Counted from the stretch's first letter, positions 44,034-53,131 are shown. The stretch: 59,342 nt of DNA from an uncultured Agathobaculum sp. (GCF_944384765.1 NZ_CALWUM010000012.1:1-59342), one strand, 5' to 3'. Translations and numbers: made by a program. Notes: generated by a model not told the origin, from the sequence alone.

Positions 44034-44855
44034 ATGAAAGACATTAAAATCGGCGCATGCGACTGGGGCCTGCCCGGCAACGGCCTGTACGCTACCCAGA
44101 TCGCGGCAGCGGTGGGGCTGGATGCGCTGTCCCTTAAGATTGGCCTTTATGAGTTCGATTATCCGCTGACCCAGCCGGAAATGCAGAAGATCTATCTGAG
44201 CGAACAGCAGAAGTACGGCATCGAGTACTGCGCGATCGCGCTCAACGATTTTGACAACATCCCCATGCATGCCCGCAAGGGGACCAAGGAATACGACATT
44301 GTATGGAACCTGCTTGGCCGCGCGGTCAAGACGGCTAAGGCGCTCGGCGTCAAGATCATCCAGGTGCCCGGTTTCGTGGCGAGCGAGATCAAGTCCGAGG
44401 AGGATATGGAGCACTCTGCCCGTGCGTTCCAGTACCTGTGCGACGCGGCCGGCGAATACGGCATCTCGGTCGCAGGCGAGAACGTGATGAATGCAGAGGA
44501 GTTCCGCAAGCTGTACGACATGGTCGACCGCAAGAACTTTTATCTGTACTTTGACAGCCAGAACTATTTCCTCAACCGCGGCTATCGGGAGACCGATATC
44601 CTCGAGGGCCTGTATCCGCTCATGTGCAACCAGCTGCACGTCAAGGACGGCTCGAACGGCGCGATGAGCGGCGGCCTGCTCGGCACGGGCGACTCGGGCT
44701 TCTTTGAGACCATGGACTGGCTGAACCGCCATGACTACACCGGCTATATCCTGCTGGAGAACTATTATGACCAGCTGCCGCTGCGCACGCAGGCGGAAAA
44801 TCCGTATGACCTGCTGCGCGAAGACATTAAAATCCTGAAGAAGGCAATTTGCTGA
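44034..44855 (+). CDS. TIM-barrel sugar isomerase/epimerase of the inositol island
   Basis: 273 aa, xylose-isomerase-like (COG1082 type). Metal-binding landmarks: GISVAGENVMNAEEF (Glu), NFYLYFDSQNYF (Asp), NQLHVKDGSNG (His/Asp) and YILLENYYDQLP (Glu). It starts KIGACDWGLPGNGLYATQIAA. It is neither IolE nor IolI by sequence. Between transporter 2 and iolG copy 4 it probably epimerises or isomerises a keto-inositol. GAAGGAGTG precedes the ATG. Confidence 0.82.
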   Translation: MKDIKIGACDWGLPGNGLYATQIAAAVGLDALSLKIGLYEFDYPLTQPEMQKIYLSEQQKYGIEYCAIALNDFDNIPMHARKGTKEYDIVWNLLGRAVKTAKALGVKIIQVPGFVASEIKSEEDMEHSARAFQYLCDAAGEYGISVAGENVMNAEEFRKLYDMVDRKNFYLYFDSQNYFLNRGYRETDILEGLYPLMCNQLHVKDGSNGAMSGGLLGTGDSGFFETMDWLNRHDYTGYILLENYYDQLPLRTQAENPYDLLREDIKILKKAIC

Positions 44856-44894
44856 ACATAAAAAACCCTGTTTCAAAACGAAAGGAGAAAAAAC

Positions 44895-45905
44895 ATGAAA
44901 GTAGCAGTTATCGGCGCGGGCCGCATCGGCCGTGTGCACATCGAGAACATCAGCATGGCAGTGCGCGAGATGGAGATCAAGACGGTTGCCGATCCGTACC
45001 TGAACGCTGACGGCGAAGCATTTGTCAAGAGCTTTGGCATCCAGAATATCACCAAGGATGTCGACTCGGTCTTTGCAGACCCCGAGATCGAAGCGGTGCT
45101 CATCTGCTCCTCCACCGACACGCATGCTGACCTGATCGTCAAGGCTGCGGCAGCCGGCAAGCATATCTTCTGCGAGAAGCCGGTCGATCACGATGTGGCG
45201 CGCGTCCGCATGGCGCTCGACGCGGTCAAGAAGGCTGGCGTTAAGCTGCAGATCGGCTTTGTCCGCCGCTTCGACCACAACCACCGCGCGGTTTACGACG
45301 CGGTCCGCGCTGGCAAGATCGGCACGCCGCACATCCTGCGCATCAGCTCCCGCGATCCTGAGCCCCCCACGATCGAGTATGTACGCCGTTCGGGTGGCAT
45401 CTACTACGATATGATGATCCACGACTTCGACATGATCCGTTTCCTCGCAGGCTGCGAAGTGACCGAGGTCTATGCCAAGGGCGCTGTGCTGGTTGACCCG
45501 GCGATCGGCGCGGAAGGCGACGTGGACACCACCATCGTCACCCTGACCTTTGAGAACGGCGCGATCGGCGTGATCGACAACAGCCGTCAGGCGGTTTACG
45601 GCTATGACCAGCGCCTCGAGGTGTTCGGTTCCGAGGGTGCGGTACAGGACGAGAACGACATCCCGAACACCGCGATCATCTCCCGTGCGGACGGCACCAG
45701 CTACGGCACGGCCTACAAGGTCATGTGGGATCGTTACACCCAGGCGTTCATCGACGAGATGAAGGCGTTTGCGGACGCTGTCATCAACGACAAGGTGCCG
45801 CCGATCACCGATCTGGATGGTCTGTATCCGGTTCTGATGGCTGCCGCGGCAAACAAGTCGCTCAAGGAAGGCCGCCCGGTCAAGATCTCCGAGGTGGACG
45901 TATAA
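44895..45905 (+). CDS. iolG: Inositol 2-dehydrogenase, Gfo/Idh family (copy 4)
   Basis: 336 aa. Close to copy 2: VAVIGAGRIGRVHIENIS, FCEKPVDHDVARV, LQIGFVRRFDHNH, DMMIHDFDMIRFLAG with the catalytic Asp and His, NSRQAVYGYDQRLEV. It oxidises an inositol to the inosose with NAD+. It is the last gene of the transporter 2 operon, behind AAAGGAG. Two IolG paralogues, each with its own GPH carrier, suggest separate induction by different isomers. Confidence 0.91.
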   Translation: MKVAVIGAGRIGRVHIENISMAVREMEIKTVADPYLNADGEAFVKSFGIQNITKDVDSVFADPEIEAVLICSSTDTHADLIVKAAAAGKHIFCEKPVDHDVARVRMALDAVKKAGVKLQIGFVRRFDHNHRAVYDAVRAGKIGTPHILRISSRDPEPPTIEYVRRSGGIYYDMMIHDFDMIRFLAGCEVTEVYAKGAVLVDPAIGAEGDVDTTIVTLTFENGAIGVIDNSRQAVYGYDQRLEVFGSEGAVQDENDIPNTAIISRADGTSYGTAYKVMWDRYTQAFIDEMKAFADAVINDKVPPITDLDGLYPVLMAAAANKSLKEGRPVKISEVDV

Positions 45906-45947
45906 GTCAGTCGCTTCTATCTACTTACATTCTCCTATCATATCTGG

Positions 45948-45980
45948 TGTACAGGCGGGGCTTGGTGCCCCGCCTGTACA
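45948..45980 (+). terminator. Hairpin at the right edge of the inositol island
   Basis: TGTACAGGCGGGGC / GCCCCGCCTGTACA, 14-bp perfect stem with a 5-base loop, followed by TCATTTCTTC. Confidence 0.75.
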
Positions 45981-46039
45981 TCATTTCTTCAGTCGAAAAA
46001 ATATGGATGATCTGCCGGTCAGATCTTCTGTGCAAAGAT

Positions 46040-46067
46040 ATGCCCTGCGGCAGCTGCCGCAGGGCAT
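46040..46067. terminator. 28-base perfect palindrome before the convergent secreted-protein gene
   Basis: ATGCCCTGCGGCAG / CTGCCGCAGGGCAT. It lies 16 bases downstream of the minus-strand gene end and probably acts as its terminator. Confidence 0.6.
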
Positions 46068-46083
46068 GTTTGCGTGATGATGT

Positions 46084-47475
46084 TCAGGCGGCGCATATCT
46101 GGCAGGGGGTTAAGCCTTTTGCAAGCGCCTGCTGCAAGGTGGACGGGGATGCGTTCTTGCCCGCGCAATCGGAAGAATAATGATACCGCTTGCCGGTCGG
46201 CGTGATATAGACCACCGAAGGTATGTCTGGCACCGGGCTGTCTGTTGTTTCACCGCTGCCTGGATCCGGGGCAGGGGAGGACGGCGTCTGCGGTGCAGAT
46301 GGCGCGGTGGTTGCAGCAGTTCCGCGGTCTGCCATGATGTGAATGCTGTTGCCGTCTGTCATGGCAACGACCGTTCCGTTGAGATCGGTGCGCCAAACCG
46401 GAATACCGTCCAGCCTGGAAAGGGTGGACGGACTCGGATGGCCGTAGCTGTTGCCTGCGCCGCAGCAGATCACAGCGGCCTGCGGCGAGACCGCTGCAAG
46501 GAAAGCGCTGCCGGTCGAGGTATCCGAGCCGTGATGCCCGACCTTGAGCACGTCGCAGTCGATGTCCGTGCCCGTGGCCAGGATCGCGTTTTCGACCGCG
46601 GTCTCCGCGTCACCCATGAACAGAAAACTGGCCTCACCGTATACCGCCTTGAGGACGATCGAGGTGTTGTTTAAATCATCCGCCGCCTGCGCGGCGATGA
46701 CCGTAATCTGTGTGTCCCCAAGGGAATAGGTGTCGCCGCGCTGGGGCACAGCGACCGGCACGCCGCTGCGCTCAATCGCATCGAGCAGATCGCGGTAGGT
46801 CTGCGTATTGGTGGTCGCATCCGGCAGCAGTACCTGCTGTACCAGGAAGGCGTCAATCACGTCGTCCATACCGCCGATATGGTCTTCGTGCGCATGCGTT
46901 CCAACCGCGTATTTCAGCTGTGTCACACCGGCCTGCCGCAGATAGTTCACCACGTCGTCTCCATCCGCGTTGTTGCCCGCGTCGATCAGCATATATTCGC
47001 CGCCGCTTGAAAGCAGTATGCTGTCCGCCTGACCCACATCCAGATAGTCCACGGCAAGCGGTTCATGGTTTTCGGTCAGGATGTAGACGCTCTGCGTGCT
47101 GCCGTCCCACAACACACGCGCGTGCAGCGATTCGGAGACAAACCGCGCCGGCACCATGGTGCACGACTGGATCAGCTGTGCCGGTACGTCCAGTGTATAG
47201 GCCTGTCCATTGACATAGGCGGTTGTGCTGTTAATCGTGACGCGGACGCTGGTGCCGTCCTTTTGCGCAAGCGCCGTCCGGGTGGCACCGTCCCATTGCA
47301 CCTGCGCGTCCAGCGCTTCAAAAATCGCACGGAGCGGCACCAGGGTTCGCCCGCTGATGATGGCCGGCTGCACATCGGTTTGCAGCGCGCTGCCGTCCAC
47401 ATACAGGTCGACGGCAAAGGCGCCGGGCAGCAGCATACACAGCATGAGCAGTACACCGATCAACTTTTTCTTCAT
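46084..47475 (-). CDS. Secreted ComEC/Rec2-type metallo-beta-lactamase-fold protein with copper-amine-oxidase-like N-domain
   Basis: 463 aa from the ATG at 47475 (GGAGGG upstream). Signal peptide KKKLIGVLLMLCMLLPGAFA; residues about 25-135 form two halves of a copper-amine-oxidase N-terminal-like domain (ALQTDVQPAIISGRTLVPLRAI and TMVPARFVSESL). A metallo-beta-lactamase-fold domain follows with DVGQADSILL, IDAGNN, GTHAHEDHIGGMDDVI, LKVGHHGSDTST and CGAGNSYGHPSPS. A Pro/Ser linker leads to a C-terminal motif YHYSSDCAGKNASPSTL..ALAKGLTPCQICA. It may cleave extracellular nucleic acid, and the N-domain may bind cell-wall polymers; both are inference. Confidence 0.87.
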   Translation of the reverse strand: MKKKLIGVLLMLCMLLPGAFAVDLYVDGSALQTDVQPAIISGRTLVPLRAIFEALDAQVQWDGATRTALAQKDGTSVRVTINSTTAYVNGQAYTLDVPAQLIQSCTMVPARFVSESLHARVLWDGSTQSVYILTENHEPLAVDYLDVGQADSILLSSGGEYMLIDAGNNADGDDVVNYLRQAGVTQLKYAVGTHAHEDHIGGMDDVIDAFLVQQVLLPDATTNTQTYRDLLDAIERSGVPVAVPQRGDTYSLGDTQITVIAAQAADDLNNTSIVLKAVYGEASFLFMGDAETAVENAILATGTDIDCDVLKVGHHGSDTSTGSAFLAAVSPQAAVICCGAGNSYGHPSPSTLSRLDGIPVWRTDLNGTVVAMTDGNSIHIMADRGTAATTAPSAPQTPSSPAPDPGSGETTDSPVPDIPSVVYITPTGKRYHYSSDCAGKNASPSTLQQALAKGLTPCQICAA

Positions 47476-47615
47476 GCGCTTTCCCTCCAGATAGACGTAC
47501 GGGCTGGCAGGAGACAACCGCTTTCTGTATCGTCTCCTTTTTCTACCAGTATAGCACGGCAGGAAACCCGGGACAAGCACAGGCGTGTCAAGCGTCTGTT
47601 CAAATAATTTGCATT

Positions 47616-47630
47616 TTGTTGTAATAACAA
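47616..47630. promoter_or_regulatory. Crp/Fnr-type operator of hcp
   Basis: TTGTT-GTAAT-AACAA, a perfect 5-bp inverted repeat, is centred near -42 relative to the expected start of the promoter with -10 TATAGT (47654-47659) and no good -35. This is the class II activator position used by Crp/Fnr-family proteins; HcpR or a similar nitrosative-stress activator would fit. The regulator gene is not in the window. Confidence 0.6.
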
Positions 47631-47733
47631 CGGATTTTCGGCGCTACCTCACGTATAGTAGGTGACACAAGGCCGGGGACAACCCGGCGCAAGCAAGACC
47701 GCCCCGCGAAGCGGAGCAAATCAGGAGGAAACC

Positions 47734-49377
47734 ATGGAAAACAAAATGTTTTGCTATCAGTGTCAGGAAACCGCAGGCTGCAAGGGCTGCACGATGTCGG
47801 GCGTGTGCGGCAAAAAGCCGGATGTAGCAGCGATGCAGGACCTGCTTGTTTATGTGACCCGCGGCCTTGCCGCCGTCACCACCCAGCTGCGCGCGCAGCA
47901 CATCGAGCCGGGCGTGGATATCAACCATCTGGTGACGCTCAATCTGTTTATCACGATCACCAACGCGAATTTTGACAAGGCTGCAATTGTGGAACGCATC
48001 CACCGGACGCTGCAGGCCAAGCGGGCGCTGCTCGCGCAGGTCACCGATCCGGCCGTGCTGCCCGAAGCCGCCAGGTGGGACGGGGCAGAGGATGAATTTG
48101 CTGCCAAGGCTGCGCAGGTGGGTGTACTTTCGACCAGAGATGAGGATATCCGCTCGCTGCGTGAGCTGATCACCTATGGGCTCAAGGGCCTGTCCGCCTA
48201 CTCCAAGCACGCCAATGCGCTGCTGCAGGAGGACGGCGAGGTGGACGCCTTTTTGCAGCGCGCACTGGCCGCTACACTGGATGACAGCCTGACTGTGGAG
48301 GACCTGACTGCGCTGGCGCTCGAAACCGGCAAATACGGCGTGCAGGGCATGGCGCTGCTGGATCAGGCCAATACCAGCGCCTACGGCAATCCGGAGATCA
48401 CCCGCGTCAGCATTGGGGTGGGAGACAAACCGGGCATCTTGGTTTCGGGCCATGACCTGCGCGACCTGGAGATGCTGCTCGAGCAGACCCAGGGCACGGG
48501 CGTGGACGTGTACACCCACTCCGAGATGCTGCCGGCGCATTATTACCCGGCGTTTAAGAAATATCCCAACTTTATCGGCAACTATGGCAACGCCTGGTGG
48601 AAGCAGAAGGAGGAGTTTGAAGCCTTCTGCGGCCCGATCCTGATGACCACCAACTGCATCGTGCCGCCGTCGGACAGCTACAAGGACCGTCTGTATACCA
48701 CGGGTGCCGCAGGCTTTCCGGGCTGCAAGCACATTCCGGGCGGCGTAGGCGAAACCAAGGACTTCTCCGCCCTGATCGAACACGCGAAGCGCTGCGCGCC
48801 GCCGCGCGAGCTCGAGCGCGGTGAGATCATTGGCGGGTTTGCCCATGCGCAGGTGCTCGCACTGGCGGACAAGATCGTTGAGGCAGTCAAGTCCGGTGCG
48901 ATCAAAAAATTTGTCGTGATGGCAGGATGCGACGGCCGCGCAAAGAGCCGCAACTACTATACGGATTTTGCCAAGGCCCTGCCGCAGGACGCGGTGATCC
49001 TCACCGCCGGCTGCGCCAAGTATAAGTACAACAAGCTCGATTTGGGCGACATCGGCGGCATCCCGCGCGTGCTGGACGCAGGCCAGTGCAACGACTCGTA
49101 TTCGCTGGCGGTGATCGCGCTCAAGCTGCGCGAGGTGTTTGGGCTGGACGACATCAACGACCTGCCGATTGTGTACAATATCGCCTGGTATGAGCAGAAG
49201 GCAGTCATCGTGCTGCTGGCGCTGCTGCACCTGGGTGTGAAAAACATCCACCTTGGGCCCACGCTGCCGGCCTTCCTCAGCCCGAATGTGGCCAAGGTGC
49301 TGGTGGACAACTTCGGCATCGCCGGCATCGGCACGGTGGAGGATGATCTGCAGCTGTTCTTCGGGCCGCAGGCCTGA
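47734..49377 (+). CDS. hcp: Hybrid cluster protein (hydroxylamine reductase)
   Basis: 547 aa. N-terminal Cys7, Cys10, Cys19 and Cys25 have the spacing of the first cluster in the Desulfovibrio protein (positions 3, 6, 15, 21). Hybrid-cluster residues are seen in [55 protein letters not shown] and GQCNDSYSL. It handles NO/hydroxylamine under anaerobic nitrosative stress and can S-nitrosylate proteins. AGGAGGAA precedes the ATG at 47734; an upstream in-frame start at 47662 lacks a ribosome-binding site. Single gene with its own activator-type promoter. Confidence 0.96.
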   Translation: MENKMFCYQCQETAGCKGCTMSGVCGKKPDVAAMQDLLVYVTRGLAAVTTQLRAQHIEPGVDINHLVTLNLFITITNANFDKAAIVERIHRTLQAKRALLAQVTDPAVLPEAARWDGAEDEFAAKAAQVGVLSTRDEDIRSLRELITYGLKGLSAYSKHANALLQEDGEVDAFLQRALAATLDDSLTVEDLTALALETGKYGVQGMALLDQANTSAYGNPEITRVSIGVGDKPGILVSGHDLRDLEMLLEQTQGTGVDVYTHSEMLPAHYYPAFKKYPNFIGNYGNAWWKQKEEFEAFCGPILMTTNCIVPPSDSYKDRLYTTGAAGFPGCKHIPGGVGETKDFSALIEHAKRCAPPRELERGEIIGGFAHAQVLALADKIVEAVKSGAIKKFVVMAGCDGRAKSRNYYTDFAKALPQDAVILTAGCAKYKYNKLDLGDIGGIPRVLDAGQCNDSYSLAVIALKLREVFGLDDINDLPIVYNIAWYEQKAVIVLLALLHLGVKNIHLGPTLPAFLSPNVAKVLVDNFGIAGIGTVEDDLQLFFGPQA

Positions 49378-49392
49378 ATGCCGGGCATATAA

Positions 49393-49427
49393 AAGCCGAG
49401 GGAAAGCAGAACGCTTTCCCTCGGCTT
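49393..49427. terminator. Bidirectional terminator between hcp and niaR
   Basis: AAGCCGAGGGAAAGC / GCTTTCCCTCGGCTT, 15-bp stem, 5-base loop, then ATCTTTTT. Confidence 0.85.
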
Positions 49428-49439
49428 ATCTTTTTATGG

Positions 49440-49973
49440 TTATGATCCCTGCTTTTCTTCCGAGAACAGGAACCCTTTTTCCAGCAGTCCCTGTGTGACA
49501 CGGTCGAGCGCGGCCTCGTCTGCAGCGCGCAGAGTGTGCAGATGAATGCCCTCGGTCAGGTCGCACAACGGCTTGGCGCCGGGGGTTTGCAGCTTGGCAT
49601 AAAACGCATCCGCATCATAGCGCGAGAAAATGTGCAGCGGGGCACAGATCTGGCCGTAAATCGGGTGCTCGACTGTGACGTCGATCAGCGCGCCGCCAAG
49701 ATCCACCACGGTATACAGTTCCTCGAGCAGGCGGTCATCCCCGTGGCGGCATACAACCCGGCGTTCCGCATAAGTAGGCGTACTGCTGTTTTCCAGCACG
49801 TAGCCGCGCGGCGTTGCCAGAACAGACAACCCGCCCGCGCGCAGCAGGGCAACATCCCCCACAATGATCTGGCGGCTAACGCCGCACTGCGCTGCCAAGA
49901 CGGTGGCAGAAACCGGTTTATCCGCCTGCGCAAGCAGGTGGGTGATCTTGGTTCGTCGTTCAGCAGCATTCAT
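49440..49973 (-). CDS. niaR: NiaR-type (3H domain) niacin-responsive repressor
   Basis: 177 aa. N-terminal helix-turn-helix of the HTH_11 kind (ERRTKITHLLAQADKPVSATVLAAQCGVSRQIIVGD, residues about 5-40) and a C-terminal 3H domain with the conserved His residues in TVEHPIYGQIC and TEGIHLHTLRA, which bind metal and nicotinate. The family represses NAD precursor uptake and synthesis. No nad or niacin transport gene is nearby, so the target is elsewhere on the chromosome. Confidence 0.88.
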   Translation of the reverse strand: MNAAERRTKITHLLAQADKPVSATVLAAQCGVSRQIIVGDVALLRAGGLSVLATPRGYVLENSSTPTYAERRVVCRHGDDRLLEELYTVVDLGGALIDVTVEHPIYGQICAPLHIFSRYDADAFYAKLQTPGAKPLCDLTEGIHLHTLRAADEAALDRVTQGLLEKGFLFSEEKQGS

Positions 49974-50064
49974 GTTCGGTCACTTCCTTACCTGTCACTA
50001 TCATAGCAAAAGAATGGGGATTATGCAAGTGCCGCACCGGCAAAGAAACTGTGAAAAAAAGAAG

Positions 50065-50089
50065 AGAGGCTATGCGATGCATAGCCTCT
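50065..50089 (-). terminator. Intrinsic terminator of the 3D-domain gene
   Basis: AGAGGCTATGC-GAT-GCATAGCCTCT; on the minus strand it is followed by CTTCTTTTTTT. Confidence 0.88.
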
Positions 50090-50104
50090 GTCGTTTGTTT
50101 GGGA

Positions 50105-50758
50105 TCAGCCGAGCAGATAAACGTTTGCGGACTGTACGCCGAGCTCATACGCTCTGCTGTGGGAAGAAACCAGCACGTCGATCTTGTTGTTCTTGATCGC
50201 GCCGCCGGTGTCCTCTGCAATGAATACACCGTAGCCCTCGATATAAACGCGGCTGCCGAGCGGAATAATCGAGGTGTCGACCGCAATCGTGCGGCCCTCG
50301 GTCGGAGTAGTGCCGGAAGCTGTCTTTGCGCCGGCAACGCCGTTGCAGACAGCGCACGGGCAGTAGAAGGTCAGCTTGAAGTTGCCCAACGCGGTTGCGT
50401 TGGCCTTGATCGTGTCACTAGCCAGCAGGGAAGAGGAATAAGCGACTGTTCTCGCATAGAGCGGATCGGTCAGCAGCTTGTCGTAAGCTGCCTTTTCCGC
50501 TGCCGCAGCTTCCGCTTTGGCCTTGGCTTCCGCTTCGGCCTTCGCCTTGGCCTCTGCTGCGGCCTTGGCCTTGGCGAGTGCCTGTTCGGCGGTCGTGATC
50601 TGGTCGGAGGTGAGCACTGTGCCGACCGAAGAGTTCAGATTGGAAGAAAGCACAGCGACCGGCTGGCTCAGTGCCGCGGCACTGACCGAAGCCATCGTGC
50701 CAACCGCAAGCGTTGCGGCAAGCAGCTTGGAAAGATGCTTTCGCAGAAATTTGGACAT
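50105..50758 (-). CDS. Secreted 3D-domain protein with A/E/K-rich coiled coil
   Basis: 217 aa. Signal peptide (KLLAATLAVGTMASVSAAA) followed by a strongly alternating Ala/Lys/Glu segment at about residues 59-92, built from repeats like AKAKAEAEAKA, likely a helical or coiled-coil spacer. The C-terminal 3D domain (about residues 126-217: LTFYCPCAVCNG..AVDTSIIPLGSRVYIEGYGVFIAEDTGG..IDVL) has the three conserved Asp residues. The 3D fold is related to lytic transglycosylases (MltA/RpfB tail), so peptidoglycan cleavage is probable. Promoter at 50876-50904. Confidence 0.88.
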   Translation of the reverse strand: MSKFLRKHLSKLLAATLAVGTMASVSAAALSQPVAVLSSNLNSSVGTVLTSDQITTAEQALAKAKAAAEAKAKAEAEAKAKAEAAAAEKAAYDKLLTDPLYARTVAYSSSLLASDTIKANATALGNFKLTFYCPCAVCNGVAGAKTASGTTPTEGRTIAVDTSIIPLGSRVYIEGYGVFIAEDTGGAIKNNKIDVLVSSHSRAYELGVQSANVYLLG

Positions 50759-50875
50759 TTGTATTACACTCCTAAAATCGTCGTGAAAACCCGCGCTGCG
50801 CGCGGCATCGGCTGTTACCGATTTGTTTTCAAGTTGTTACTGTTTTGTTTTCATTCTGTTTCCGTTCTGTAACCT

Positions 50876-50904
50876 ATGATACTGTAAGACATCGGATTTG
50901 TCAA
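50876..50904 (-). promoter_or_regulatory. Promoter of the 3D-domain gene
   Basis: On the minus strand TTGACA (50904-50899), 17-bp spacer, TATCAT (50881-50876). The leader of about 110 bases is rich in AACAG/AACAA repeats and ends with GGAGTG before the ATG. Confidence 0.75.
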
Positions 50905-51203
50905 ATGGTTTTGATTAATTTTGTACAATATTCACAATAGCAAATCCTTCAAGGGCGAATCTCTGTATAGTCATCCGAAAAATCGGGCGTTTTCGCGGGT
51001 ATATGGGGGACAGGTTACAGAGAAAGGTTACAAAACCGCAAAATCCACCAGCTGAGTGGGGACTTGTTTTCGACAGGAAACGCGTACCACCGTGTGGGTG
51101 GGGAAAAACTACCGTGCGCGTGTATGCGCGTGTGCAGATTCGGACAGGATATATTATAAATAGGTATAGTAGACTGTCCCGCAGGAGATCCAGCAAAAAC
51201 ATC

Positions 51204-51232
51204 TTTACACAAGGGATCAGCTGTGGTATTCT
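51204..51232 (+). promoter_or_regulatory. RNase J promoter
   Basis: TTTACA (51204-51209), 17-bp spacer, TATTCT (51227-51232). Transcription from here gives a leader of about 205 bases. Confidence 0.65.
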
Positions 51233-51239
51233 ATATTAT

Positions 51240-51444
51240 AAGTGTTTGCACACCGCGTGGGGATACGGCGCTCGTTTCCGGGTGGCGAAACCGGTATGCA
51301 ACGCAGTAGCCATTTGTTTTCATAAAGACAGAGGAACGGGATGGCAGATCTGTCTTTGTAACACGCAGGCTGTAAGCCGCGTGCCATATTATGATGTAAT
51401 AAAAACGACAACCAATCTGAATAAAGGAAAGTGATAAAGCGATT
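51240..51444 (+). other. Structured 5' leader of the RNase J gene
   Basis: A leader without an obvious ORF. It contains the hairpin AAAGACAGA / TCTGTCTTT (51324-51357) and GC-rich segments GCGCTCGTTTCCGGGTGGCG and CACGCAGGCTGTAAGCCGCGTG that can pair locally. RNase genes often autoregulate through such leaders; no known riboswitch matched. Confidence 0.4.
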
Positions 51445-53103
51445 ATGAAAGAAAAACTGAAGATTATTCCGCTTGGCGGCCTCAATGAGATCGGCAAGAA
51501 CATGACCGTGATCGAGTACGGAAACGACATTGTGGTCATCGACTGTGGCGTGGCCTTCCCGGATGACGATATGCTGGGTGTCGACCTGGTTGTTCCGGAT
51601 ACGACCTATCTCAAGCGCAACCTGAACAAGCTGCGCGGCTATCTGATCACGCACGGCCATGAGGACCACATCGGCTCGATTCCCTATGTGCTGCGCGAGT
51701 GCAACGCACCGGTCTACGCCACGCGCCTGACCTGCGGCATCATTGAGACCAAGCTCTCCGAGCACAAGATGCCCCAGAAGGTTAAGCTCAACCGCGTGCG
51801 CGCGGGCGACACGATCAAGCTGGGCTGCTTCAAGATCGAGTTCATCCACACCAACCACTCGATCGCGGACTCGGTCGCACTGGCGATTACGACGCCGCTC
51901 GGTACGATTTTGCACACCGGCGACTTCAAGATCGATCTGACGCCGGTATCGGGCGAGATGATCGATCTGGTGCGCATCGGCGAGCTGGGCAAGAAGGGTA
52001 TTCTGGCGCTGATGAGCGATTCGACCAATGTGGAGCGCCCCGGCTCGACTCCGAGCGAAAAGATCGTGGGCAAGTCGCTGGAGAAGTTCATTCTTGAAAG
52101 CGACCAGCGCATCATCATTGCGACCTTTGCGTCCAACGTATCGCGTCTGCAGCAGATTCTGGACATCGCCGCCAAGGCGGGGCGCAAGGTAGCCGTTTGC
52201 GGCCGCAGCATGGAGAAAATCTCCAAGGTGGCGGGCGAGCTGGGTTATCTGCATGACCACGGCAAGGTGATGATCGATATTTCCGAGATCAAGCGCTATG
52301 CCCGCAGCCAGCTGATCATCGTATCGACCGGATCACAGGGCGAGACCATGTCCGCCCTGTACCGCATGGCGTATGGCAGCCACAAACAGGTGGAAGTCAA
52401 CGCCGGCGACCGCATCCTTATCGCAGCGTCCGCCATCCCGGGCAATGAGAAGTCGATCAACAACATGGTCAACGAGCTGTACAAACTGGGCGCAGAGGTC
52501 ATTTATGACCGCTCGGCGGCTATCCATGTTTCCGGCCACGCCTGCCAAGAGGATCTCAAGCTCATGCTGGGTCTGTGCCGACCGAAGTACTTTATCCCTG
52601 TACACGGCGAATACCGTATGCTGGTGCGGCACGCGGAGCTCGCGCGTGAGATGGGCGTCAACCCGCGCAACATCATGATTACCGAAATCGGCCGTCCGGT
52701 CGAGATCAGTGAGAATTCTGCCCGCCTAGGTAACCCGGTGCCTTCCGGCCGCCTGCTGGTGGACGGACTGGGCGTGGGCGACGTCGGCACCGCTGTACTG
52801 CGTGACCGCAAGCACCTGTCCGAGGACGGTCTGCTGGTGATTGTCGTCACCGTGGATGCGACGACAGGCGTTGTCATTGCGGGCCCGGATATCGTTTCGC
52901 GCGGCTTTGTTTACGTCAAGGAGGCGGAGGCGCTGATGGAAGATCTGCGCAATATCTCGCAGATGGCGCTCGACCGCTGCGCGATTGACAACCGCCGTGA
53001 CTGGAATAGCCTCAAGTCCGCCATTAAGGGAGACGTGAGCGATTATCTGTTCAAAAAGACCAAGCGTAGCCCGATGGTGCTGCCGATCATCATGGAGATC
53101 TGA
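51445..53103 (+). CDS. rnj: Ribonuclease J
   Basis: 552 aa, normal RNase J size. The metallo-beta-lactamase/beta-CASP fold with THGHEDHIGS (His70, His72, Asp74, His75), HTNHSIADS, HTGDFKID, and the beta-CASP blocks SDSTNVERPG, IIATFASNVSRLQQI, STGSQGE and HVSGHACQEDLK, plus HGEYR. A C-terminal dimerisation domain follows. It is a 5'-3' exo- and endoribonuclease for mRNA turnover and rRNA maturation in the cytoplasm. Single gene with a long leader and its own terminator. Confidence 0.95.
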   Translation: MKEKLKIIPLGGLNEIGKNMTVIEYGNDIVVIDCGVAFPDDDMLGVDLVVPDTTYLKRNLNKLRGYLITHGHEDHIGSIPYVLRECNAPVYATRLTCGIIETKLSEHKMPQKVKLNRVRAGDTIKLGCFKIEFIHTNHSIADSVALAITTPLGTILHTGDFKIDLTPVSGEMIDLVRIGELGKKGILALMSDSTNVERPGSTPSEKIVGKSLEKFILESDQRIIIATFASNVSRLQQILDIAAKAGRKVAVCGRSMEKISKVAGELGYLHDHGKVMIDISEIKRYARSQLIIVSTGSQGETMSALYRMAYGSHKQVEVNAGDRILIAASAIPGNEKSINNMVNELYKLGAEVIYDRSAAIHVSGHACQEDLKLMLGLCRPKYFIPVHGEYRMLVRHAELAREMGVNPRNIMITEIGRPVEISENSARLGNPVPSGRLLVDGLGVGDVGTAVLRDRKHLSEDGLLVIVVTVDATTGVVIAGPDIVSRGFVYVKEAEALMEDLRNISQMALDRCAIDNRRDWNSLKSAIKGDVSDYLFKKTKRSPMVLPIIMEI

Positions 53104-53131
53104 CGGCCCGAAAGCCTGATATAAAACTGCA

